In this document: piece by piece, positions 17,513 through 25,984 of the stretch | Layout: each line of letters opens with the position of its first letter | Position numbering within the stretch: the stretch's first letter is position 1 | Assembly: GCF_014193675.1 (NCBI RefSeq) | Contig: NZ_BLXZ01000001.1 | Span: 124,001 to 188,000 of the forward strand | Direction: 5' to 3' | DNA length: 64,000 bases | Origin: Geomonas limicola | GTDB lineage: Bacteria; Desulfobacterota; Desulfuromonadia; Geobacterales; Geobacteraceae | The notes under the pieces: model-generated | What the model was told of the DNA's origin: nothing | The model's input: the letters and a program-made list of their open reading frames with translations, nothing else | Database searches by the model: none | Made by a program: the position numbers and the translations under genes

Positions 17513-19600
17513 TCAGGCAGCCTGAGTCACCCAACCGGTCCCCGCCGACGGCGGTTGCAGCCAAACGGTAAAAGTGGTTCCCTGCCCCTCGACGCTGGTC
17601 ACGTCGATCCTTCCGCCATGGGCCGCCACGATCTGCTGGCTTTGGTACAGCCCGATGCCGAGTCCTTCTTTCTTGGTAGTGTGAAACGGGGTAAAGAGAT
17701 CCTTGCGGATGAAGCGTTGCGACATGCCGCAGCCGGTGTCGGTGACCCGGATGTAGGGGGCGCCTTCGAAGCCGACCTCGGCCAGCACCACCTTGCGCTC
17801 CCCCTGGGAGGCCTCGATGCCGTTGATGAACAGGTTCAGGAGCACCTTCTGCAGTTCGCGTTCGTCGGCAAGGGCGACCTCCGGTGTTCCCTGGACGGTG
17901 ACGCCGCTCGTGGCGGTGAGCGAGCTCCCCACCATGCGGGCGCTCTTTTGCACCAGGGGAAGCAAATCCGTGGGGCGCAGGTTGTACAACTCGCTCTCCC
18001 CAAGGTTCTTAAGCCGTGCGATGAGCCCCTGCATCTTGTCCGCGGTGTTCTTGAGCGAACCCAGCATGTCCTGCTGGAACTCGGGGTTGTCCAGGTGCTG
18101 CCGGGCGTTCTCCACGATGAGGGAAACCGTCGCCACCAGGTTTTTCAGATCGTGCACCACGAAGGTGGCAAGGCTCCCCACCGCCTCCATGGCACGGGCC
18201 TTAGTGAGCTCCTCGGAGAGCCGCTGGTGCTGGATGGCGATCGAGGCCTGGCGCGCGATGGTCTTCATGAGGTCGTAGTCCTCGTAGCGGTACTGCTCGC
18301 TGGGGACCACCTGCTCGCCCAGGGCGATAAACCCGGTGAGCCGTTCCGCCTCGAAGAGCGGAATCACGAAGGATAACTTGTGCTTGACCAGTAACTCCCG
18401 GTTCTCGTCCAGGATATCCGGGTTGTCATCGGTGCGGCAGAACACCCACCCTTTCTGCTTCATGTAGGCCACCAGGGAGTTTCCCTGCGAGATGGTCTCC
18501 TGCAGATGGGTCATGTCGAGAATCGAGGTGGCGCAGTAGAAGTACCCCTCCTGCTGCAAGAAGAGCGCGGCGCCGCTCACCCCGAAGATGTCGCAGTAGG
18601 CCCCCAAAACCCGTTTCAGGAGATCCTCGCCCGACTCGAAGGCAGAGAGGCGCTGGGTGAGACCCAGCCACTGGGCGCGGTAATCGTACTTGCTCTGGTA
18701 GAAATTCTTGTGCAGGATGACCTTGAGCTCGCGCTTGACCCGCTCCGAGAGAAAGAGGAGCAACAGCCCCACTCCGGCAAGAAAGGCGCAGGAGTAGGCA
18801 AGCACCCGCGGGAAAAAGGGCCCCAGGTGGCGCATCCCCTCGCCGAGGACACCCAGGAGGATCAGGTAGCCGGCCACCACGAAGGTTGCAACCGACTTGA
18901 CCTGCACCCGCTGGGATACCTTGACCCGTGCCCCGCCGCGCCAGTGCAGCCGCGCGTAGGCCATCATGCCCGCGCCCACCACCAAAAGCAGGCTCCTCAG
19001 GGGAACCAGTTCCATGTGCAGGGTGCGGTACAACAGGGCGTTCGAGTAGTAGAAGACCTGCACCGCGAGCATGGTCCCCAAGGCGACGATGTCCAGCTTG
19101 ACCCGCCACAGCGCATCGGGCGAGGCGTTCACCAAAGTAGCCTCGAACTGGGTGAGTGCGATCACCAAGAGGACCATCACCAGGGTATAGAAGTAGTAGC
19201 CGACATCGGTAAGAAAGAGGATCGGCTCGACGGGGAAATCCGGGGAGTAGAAGACGCTTTCGGCGGGGAAGGCCAGCGGTACTGCCACAAGTACCAGGGC
19301 GCAGGCAGCCAGACGGCGCGCGATCCGTGAGCTGGTCCGGGGACCGTTATCGCGGGCGTAGCTCAGCGAACAAAGGAGCCACAGGGCGGGCAGAACAGCC
19401 TCGACGAAGAGCGACCCGCGTTTCCAGGGCAAGGGATCGAAGTAGTCGCTCAAGGCGGCCAGGTCGCAGAGCTCCAAGAGTGCCGTGCCAAGAAGCGGCG
19501 CAGCGAGGATGAACCCGCCACGGCTGCGTTCCTTCTGGATCACGCGCACCACGCCGATCAAGAGCAGTACGATAGCAGCTATGGAAACGAGCATCCCCAC
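17513..19600 (-). CDS. prsK: PrsK, membrane sensor histidine kinase of the XrtA/PEP-CTERM system
   Basis: The 695-residue kinase has about 290 N-terminal residues with eight to ten hydrophobic segments, then a GAF-like domain (about 320-470) and a kinase core. Visible motifs are the H-box VVHDLKNLVA with His483, N-box NLFINGIEAS, G1 DTGCGMS, F-box region FTPFHTTKKEG, and G2 GLGIGLYQSQQ. This architecture is that of PrsK (TIGR02916). It would phosphorylate PrsR in response to an unknown envelope or intracellular signal. The His-Asp-Leu-Lys-Asn H-box is the form seen in this kinase group. It starts with an ATG at 19600 after AGAGGTGGGG. Confidence 0.93.
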   Translation of the reverse strand: MGMLVSIAAIVLLLIGVVRVIQKERSRGGFILAAPLLGTALLELCDLAALSDYFDPLPWKRGSLFVEAVLPALWLLCSLSYARDNGPRTSSRIARRLAACALVLVAVPLAFPAESVFYSPDFPVEPILFLTDVGYYFYTLVMVLLVIALTQFEATLVNASPDALWRVKLDIVALGTMLAVQVFYYSNALLYRTLHMELVPLRSLLLVVGAGMMAYARLHWRGGARVKVSQRVQVKSVATFVVAGYLILLGVLGEGMRHLGPFFPRVLAYSCAFLAGVGLLLLFLSERVKRELKVILHKNFYQSKYDYRAQWLGLTQRLSAFESGEDLLKRVLGAYCDIFGVSGAALFLQQEGYFYCATSILDMTHLQETISQGNSLVAYMKQKGWVFCRTDDNPDILDENRELLVKHKLSFVIPLFEAERLTGFIALGEQVVPSEQYRYEDYDLMKTIARQASIAIQHQRLSEELTKARAMEAVGSLATFVVHDLKNLVATVSLIVENARQHLDNPEFQQDMLGSLKNTADKMQGLIARLKNLGESELYNLRPTDLLPLVQKSARMVGSSLTATSGVTVQGTPEVALADERELQKVLLNLFINGIEASQGERKVVLAEVGFEGAPYIRVTDTGCGMSQRFIRKDLFTPFHTTKKEGLGIGLYQSQQIVAAHGGRIDVTSVEGQGTTFTVWLQPPSAGTGWVTQAA

Positions 19601-19660
19601 CTCTTAACACTACGAAAACCCGGACCCACTCCACGGTTGGGAGCGGGCAGTCCGGCAAAT

Positions 19661-20947
<1,287 letters not shown>

Positions 20948-21107
20948 GGATACCTCCAGGTAACACTCTCAGCAAAAATTCACAACCACCCGGTTAAAAC
21001 CGGCCGGCGTGGTCAGGGTCGATATCGACAGGTTTTCAAGGCATCCCGCGCCCAATCCCGGGGGGACCTTGCAGCCAGGTAGCGCCGCAAGGCCCGAGGG
21101 GCGGCCG

Positions 21108-21740
21108 CTAGATAGGGAGGAACTCGCGAATCACCGGGTAGAACTCGGCGACGAAGCGCTCGCCCGTCTTCTGGGCATTTTCTTCGGAGCCGCCGAAGGG
21201 GACGGAGATCCGGACGAATGCGGCGTCGCGGCGGCCGTAGAGCACCGAGTTTGCGATCTCGGCGAGCTTAAGCGAGTACTCTTCGGAAATGCTCTGGCCG
21301 CGTACCTGGTACCAGTACAGGAAAAGCTCCTTGCTTTCCCCCTTTTGGTAGATTGCCCGCACCAGGTTAAGCGCCCCTCCCGGGACCTCGACGCGGGTGC
21401 GCCGGCTGGAAACCTCAAACCAGCCGCTCCCCGGCAGGCAGTGCTTGGGTGAGTGAATCTCACCGGCATCCTTGCCGCCGTCGTGGTAGCCGATGTAGAA
21501 GGTGACCCGGTCCCCGCCGGAACCCACGTACTGGCGCAACAGCACATCGGAGGCCTTGAGTACCGCCTGGACATCGGCAGAAAGGACGTTCTCCCCCTGC
21601 ATGCGCCAGCTCCCGACATTCGAAGGGAACTGTTCGAACGGGCGCTTCATCGGTACCCCGGTGTCCCGGTGCAGGTTAAGGTAGAGCGCCGCCACGACGA
21701 GCAGGGCGTAGACTGCCAGGAACTTGCTGCGGCCGATCAC
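21108..21740 (-). CDS. epsI: EpsI, exosortase-associated protein
   Basis: The 210-residue protein has one N-terminal membrane anchor (about 8-24) and a periplasmic domain with the conserved block IHSPKHCLPGSGW, the hallmark of the EpsI family (TIGR02914/PF11984). EpsI proteins accompany exosortases and are sometimes fused to them; their exact role is unknown. The ATG at 21740 overlaps the exosortase stop (21737-21740), so it is translated with xrtA. Length is normal. Confidence 0.93.
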   Translation of the reverse strand: MIGRSKFLAVYALLVVAALYLNLHRDTGVPMKRPFEQFPSNVGSWRMQGENVLSADVQAVLKASDVLLRQYVGSGGDRVTFYIGYHDGGKDAGEIHSPKHCLPGSGWFEVSSRRTRVEVPGGALNLVRAIYQKGESKELFLYWYQVRGQSISEEYSLKLAEIANSVLYGRRDAAFVRISVPFGGSEENAQKTGERFVAEFYPVIREFLPI

Positions 21741-22582
21741 GCGGACCTCCCGGTGCCCCGGGAAAGGAGCGTCCCCAGGGAGACCATCAAGACGATGGCC
21801 ACCGCGAACACCGCCAGCCCGGCAAATTCGTGGAAGAACCCTTCAGCAGCCCGGGCGCCCCAGTACTGGGCGAGGAAACCGGTGCCGATCACCCTGAGGG
21901 CGTTGGCGGCCACGGCGATGGGGATGGCAGCCAGGACCAACAGCACGCGCCGCGCCGTGGTCAGCCTGATGAAAAAGGAGTAGGCAACCGCCAGCGCGAT
22001 GAGGGAGATGAGGGAACGGATACCGCTGCAGGCGTCTGCCACCTCCAGGGTGGTGGACGGAAGCTGGATCACGTTCCCTTCGCGCAGCACCACGACACCG
22101 CAAAGCTTCAAGAAGCCGATCGACACCTTGGTGACGAACAGCTTGAGCGGGAAGGCGACCATGTCATAGACGATGTAGGGGAGCGGCACCATAAAGATGA
22201 GGTAGGCCAAGGGAAGGGACATGAGGCGAAAAAGGCGTTTGCCGAAGAAAAAGAGGGTAAGGCCGGCCAGGATGACCACCAGCGAGCTGCGCATGGTGAA
22301 AAACTCGGCCGCCAGCCAGCCCAGGACAAGCTGCAGCACCCCGCATGAGGCCAGGAGAAAACCGGGCCACCAGGGTGCCACCTGGGCCTCGGCCAGTTCG
22401 CTGCGCCGCTCGTACAGGAAGTAGCCGGCCAGGATGGGGACCACAAATCCGTGCGAGTAGTTGGGATCCTCGTACCACTGGTGCACCATGTCGGGGACCA
22501 CACCGCGGTAGAGCACTCCGATCAGTAGCAAGGAAAGCAAGAGCCAACTGCGGTTCTGTTGTAACGATTCGCTAAAAGTCAT
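21737..22582 (-). CDS. xrtA: Exosortase A (XrtA), membrane transpeptidase-like protease
   Basis: The 281-residue protein has about eight hydrophobic segments and the exosortase catalytic signature: Cys185 in ADACSGIRS, and Arg230 in ANALRVIGTG. Exosortases (TIGR02602, TIGR03109 for type A) cut PEP-CTERM tails and are thought to attach the protein to an extracellular matrix or lipid. The start is uncertain: the ATG at 22582 is chosen, but a TTG at 22633 gives 17 extra residues, and neither has a strong ribosome site. It overlaps epsI by four bases. No PEP-CTERM substrate gene is visible in the window, so its targets must lie elsewhere. Confidence 0.92.
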   Translation of the reverse strand: MTFSESLQQNRSWLLLSLLLIGVLYRGVVPDMVHQWYEDPNYSHGFVVPILAGYFLYERRSELAEAQVAPWWPGFLLASCGVLQLVLGWLAAEFFTMRSSLVVILAGLTLFFFGKRLFRLMSLPLAYLIFMVPLPYIVYDMVAFPLKLFVTKVSIGFLKLCGVVVLREGNVIQLPSTTLEVADACSGIRSLISLIALAVAYSFFIRLTTARRVLLVLAAIPIAVAANALRVIGTGFLAQYWGARAAEGFFHEFAGLAVFAVAIVLMVSLGTLLSRGTGRSA

Positions 22583-22840
22583 AGGCTCAGGTACAAGAAC
22601 CGACCGTGGCAGCGCCGAATGAATTTCGGACAAGCGACGTCAGCAGTAGCAAATGTTAATAACTAGGAAGCAATTCTTGGAATGTCTCACCTGCAACCGC
22701 CACCCTCTCATGAAGAAATGATGCTGGCACAGCAAGAACTTACGCCATAATACATTTTTTTTATGATTATGCAACTGATTGCTTTGCCAGTTGGTAATTA
22801 TGTGTTATTCATTGTCCCAGGTACACGGTGGAGGTGGCAA

Positions 22841-23584
22841 ATGGTCATTAAAGCATTGCCCCGGTTGCGTCAGGACAATCATCTCATCAGCAGCATCCCC
22901 TTTTTCTCGTCTTTATCAGCCGACGAGGTCGAACAGGTCGAGAAGCTCCTGGTCAAGAAACACTACACCAAGGAGCAGATTGTCCTCTACGAGGAGGACA
23001 CCTCTAATTTCATGTACCTGATCTATTCGGGCAAGGTTCGGGTAGTGAAGATGAACGACGAGGGGAAAGAGCAGATCATCACCATCCACAAAAGGAAGGA
23101 CTTCTTCGGCGAGATGTCGCTTTTGGACGGCAAGACATCGCCGGCCACCATCATCGCCCACGAGGACTCGGTGATCGGCTTTCTCGCCAAACGGGATTTC
23201 GACGAACACCTGATGACCAACGACGGGATCCGCCGCAAGATCATCGACCTGCTCTGCGCCCGTTTGCGCGAATCCTGGGAGATGATCCGAATCCTGAGTT
23301 TCAACACCGAAAACGCCCAGGATCGGGTGCTCTCGCTTTTGGAGCGCCTGGGGGAACTCTATGGTGTGAAGGACGACCGCGGCCGGATCATCGATGTGAA
23401 ATTCACCCACCAGCAGATGGCCAGCTATGCTTCGGTGACCCGGGAAACCATGAGCCGGGTGCTGAGGAACCTGGAAAAATCAGGAATGATCGAGATCCTG
23501 GAAGACAAGGCGATCCTGCTTACCCGGCAGTTCTTTGCGGAACGCTGCCGACGCTCAACCGACCGCGAAGCCTCGGGCTACTGA
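22841..23584 (+). CDS. Crp/Fnr-family transcription regulator
   Basis: The 247-residue protein starts at the ATG at 22841 behind GGAGGTGGC. An in-frame extension to 22763 lacks a site. It has a cyclic-nucleotide-type beta-roll (GKVRVVKMNDEGKEQIITI, FFGEMSLLDGKTSP), a long dimer helix and a C-terminal winged helix with recognition helix RETMSRVLRNLEKSG at 201-215. The R-E-x-x-x-R pattern is the one that reads TGTGA half-sites in CRP. It has no Cys-rich N-terminal motif, so it is not an iron-sulfur Fnr. The sensory pocket glutamate-rich loop (GEMSLL) resembles CRP, but the ligand is unknown. It is divergent from xrtA. Confidence 0.9.
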   Translation: MVIKALPRLRQDNHLISSIPFFSSLSADEVEQVEKLLVKKHYTKEQIVLYEEDTSNFMYLIYSGKVRVVKMNDEGKEQIITIHKRKDFFGEMSLLDGKTSPATIIAHEDSVIGFLAKRDFDEHLMTNDGIRRKIIDLLCARLRESWEMIRILSFNTENAQDRVLSLLERLGELYGVKDDRGRIIDVKFTHQQMASYASVTRETMSRVLRNLEKSGMIEILEDKAILLTRQFFAERCRRSTDREASGY

Positions 23585-23875
23585 GGCCCAGCCAAGCCGG
23601 AACTGCGGGTCGCGCAGCAGCTCACTGAAAGGGTATCGGACTGAAGGTAGCGTCCAGCACCTGGTTCAGTATGACCTGGATAGCGACTGTTTGCGCACCT
23701 GCTCCCCTCCTCTGGTCGTCTCTCCTACACAACGCCCCACAACCCACCCGCTCTCGATCACCAGTCTCAGCAGTGCCACCACCTGACGGCTCACTCCAAC
23801 CACACAAACAACAAAGGGAGACAGTGCCCAAAGCACAGCCTCCCCTGTCAATCCTTCCAGTATCCCGAGAAACAG

Positions 23876-25411
23876 TTACAACTTCCCTACCAGTTTAAGA
23901 AGAATCACAACCACGTCCCCAATGTCCACTAGCCCGTTAGGGTGTGACTGACCGTCTACGTAGGGCGCCACGTCCAGCCGTGCCAACTGTTCGGGAGTCG
24001 GCGTTGTCCCCCGGGTCGCGATTTCGAGGGCGAGTTGGGCATCTGCCAGGGTTAGAGGAACCTGAGACGGGGTAAGCACCTGTATGGCAGTCGTCGCCGT
24101 AGCAAGGTTCCCGGAGCGGTCGTTGGCACGCACGGTGATCAGGTTCTGCCCCAAGGCAAGACCGGTGAGTTGGAGACTCCAGGAGCTGGCGATTACCGTG
24201 GCATTGAGCGGGGCCTGGGAGCCAATCTGCACGGTCACCGAGGCTACTTGGTCATCGTCTTGTACAGATCCGGAGAGGAGCTGGCTGGCCGAGGTGCTCG
24301 GGGAGGTGGCCGGGTTGATACTGAGGGTGGGCGGCGTGGTGTCGTTGAGCACCTGGACCACCCGTTCGACCGCGGTCCCGAGGTTCCCAGCGGCATCGTA
24401 GGCCTTAGCACTCCAACTGTAGTTACCGTTGGCGACCCGACTGGTGTCCCAGGCGTAGCTGTAAGGGGCGGCGTTCAAGGTCGCCTGCAGCAAGCCGTTC
24501 AGGTAGAGTTCAACCCGACTAACGCCGACGTTGTCGCTGGCCGTAAGAGTGACCGGGACGCTGCCCTTCACCACCTGACCGGCGCCGGGAGCGCTAAAGG
24601 CGACGATCGGGGGGACAGTGTCGTTGAATACGGCGACGTTTATCGAAGACTCAGCGACGTTGCCGGCAGCGTCGAAAGCCTTGGCGCTGAGGGCATAGCT
24701 GCCATTAGCAAAGATAAGGGTGTTCCAGGTGAAGAGATACGGGGCGCTGTTGCTGGTTGCCTGCAGGACACCATTTACGTAGAACTCGACGCGGGCCACT
24801 CCGACGTTGTCGGTAGCGGAGGCGCTCACCGTAACACTCCCAGCCAGAGTGGCTCCGGAAAGCGGTGCAGCGATGGACAACACCGGACGCTCGGTATCGG
24901 TGGTCGACACCGGATCCTGGGCCGACACGCTTACCGTTATCGGGTCGGAAACCAATTCACCGCCGGTGTTATCGGTGGCCTTTACCGCCACCTGGTAGTC
25001 GCCGGGAGCGAGTTGTGCGGTGCTCCAGGAGAATGCGAAGGGAGTGCTGGTGGACTCGCCCTGGGAGACGGAATTGACCAAGAACTGCACCCGAGTAATC
25101 TGTACCCCGTCCGGCACCTGCACCCGTATCGCGGTGATGCCACTTACCGGCAGAGGATCGGTGGCGGTATTCACCACGACCTCGGGCGGGTTGGGATCAG
25201 CATTGTCCACCACGCTGAAACTAATGCTCTCAAGGCCAGTCGCTCCATAGGAGGTGACCGCGAAGAAATGGGACGCCGCAGGATCGAGTTGGGATATGGC
25301 TGCCGAAGCGGCAGAAGGAAGCAGCAGGCAGACGGCCAGTGCCCAAAATACCAAGAGCTGTGCGGGGAGCCTAATGGGGCAGGTATTGGTAAACGGTGGT
25401 GAGATTTTCAT
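23876..25411 (-). CDS. Secreted Ig-repeat protein with dockerin-like C-terminus
   Basis: The 511-residue protein starts at the ATG at 25411 after GAGGGCACC. A signal peptide ends near SAASAA (about 37). It contains Ig-like repeats of about 92 residues, each with a TLSIAAPLSGATLAGSV-type start and a conserved ASDNVGV-RVE-YVNG-L-A core. The C-terminal 60 residues (QLALEIATRGTTP, then LVDIGDVVVILLKLVG) look like a dockerin-type or EF-hand-like calcium site. It would be an extracellular adhesin or matrix protein. It shares its repeat family with the next upstream gene, and a GEMM-I riboswitch with a terminator lies just upstream. Confidence 0.88.
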   Translation of the reverse strand: MKISPPFTNTCPIRLPAQLLVFWALAVCLLLPSAASAAISQLDPAASHFFAVTSYGATGLESISFSVVDNADPNPPEVVVNTATDPLPVSGITAIRVQVPDGVQITRVQFLVNSVSQGESTSTPFAFSWSTAQLAPGDYQVAVKATDNTGGELVSDPITVSVSAQDPVSTTDTERPVLSIAAPLSGATLAGSVTVSASATDNVGVARVEFYVNGVLQATSNSAPYLFTWNTLIFANGSYALSAKAFDAAGNVAESSINVAVFNDTVPPIVAFSAPGAGQVVKGSVPVTLTASDNVGVSRVELYLNGLLQATLNAAPYSYAWDTSRVANGNYSWSAKAYDAAGNLGTAVERVVQVLNDTTPPTLSINPATSPSTSASQLLSGSVQDDDQVASVTVQIGSQAPLNATVIASSWSLQLTGLALGQNLITVRANDRSGNLATATTAIQVLTPSQVPLTLADAQLALEIATRGTTPTPEQLARLDVAPYVDGQSHPNGLVDIGDVVVILLKLVGKL

Positions 25412-25460
25412 GGTGCCCTCACGGTCGGTGTGCTTTACCCATCTGCTTGCCTGGAAACTG

Positions 25461-25509
25461 AAAACAGCCGGGCCGCACACCTCGATCGGTAGTTCGGCAT
25501 CCCGGCTGT
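25461..25509 (-). terminator. Riboswitch expression-platform terminator (RS1)
   Basis: On the minus strand, ACAGCCGGG (the 3' strand of the aptamer, plus-strand 25501-25509) can pair with CCCGGCTGT (25464-25472), followed by TTTT. The hairpin uses bases that belong to the aptamer, so aptamer folding and termination exclude each other. That is the design of an ON switch when ligand is bound. Confidence 0.75.
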
Positions 25510-25568
25510 CTCAGTAAGACCCATAGGCTTTCCGCCCCATTCTCGCGAATGGTTTAGTATTGTCGTTT
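25491..25568 (-). promoter_or_regulatory. GEMM-I riboswitch RS1, cGAMP-type variant
   Basis: Reading the minus strand from about 25568: AATACTAAACC, a first hairpin closed by a GCGA-type loop, GGGGCGGAAAGCC, a second hairpin, then GACAGCCGGG and ATGCCGAA. This is the GEMM-I fold (RF01051). The A-rich 5' strand (AATACTAAACC rather than GGGCAAACC of c-di-GMP aptamers) is the form reported for Geobacter riboswitches that bind 3',3'-cGAMP. It lies in the leader of the Ig-repeat/dockerin gene. Ligand choice (cGAMP or c-di-GMP) is inference. Confidence 0.88.
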
Positions 25569-25927
25569 ACCCGTATTCAGTTTTGGATCCCGCACTGGCG
25601 GGAGATTACTCATTGTGTAGTACCAGTCTCGCACAGGAGGGGATCAGATTATGTGTTTCAAATTACATTTCTCAGTGTTTCCATACTAAGAGACACTACT
25701 GTTCAGGCGGTTATTCCCAATTATCAGTTTCGACAAGCCTCCTTGGCTTGAAATCGGATCATGAATTGGCGTTACGCACTTTACTACAGATTGCTTGAGC
25801 TTTCCAAGCCTTTCTCACCAAGTGCGAGAAGCGCCCCCAACCCGTTCGGTCGGACCGCCTACAACCATATGGGGCGAACCCTCACAATATCAAGCACCTA
25901 CCAACTCAGCAAGGGAATCTGAAGATC
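25569..25927. other. Intergenic stretch upstream of RS1
   Basis: About 360 bases between the RS1 aptamer and the terminator of the large Ig-repeat gene must hold the promoter of the RS1 transcript. Short plus-strand frames here (for example near 25560-25800) have no ribosome site or family resemblance. I see no gene and could not assign a confident promoter. Confidence 0.45.
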
Positions 25928-25960
25928 AAAAAAAGGGCACGGAACCTGTCCGTGCCCTTT
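25928..25960 (-). terminator. Intrinsic terminator after the large Ig-repeat gene
   Basis: The minus strand reads AAAGGGCACGGA, a short loop, TCCGTGCCC and then TTTTTTT (25928-25937). It starts about 25 bases after the stop of the large Ig-repeat gene. Confidence 0.9.
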
Positions 25961-25984
25961 CGGGCATATTGCCCGATGAAGTCG

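Noticed and set aside
22718-22745. Possible sigma-54 promoter for xrtA (minus strand TGGCGTAAGTTCTTGC)
   Set aside because: The spacing between the two elements is one base too long for a sigma-54 promoter.
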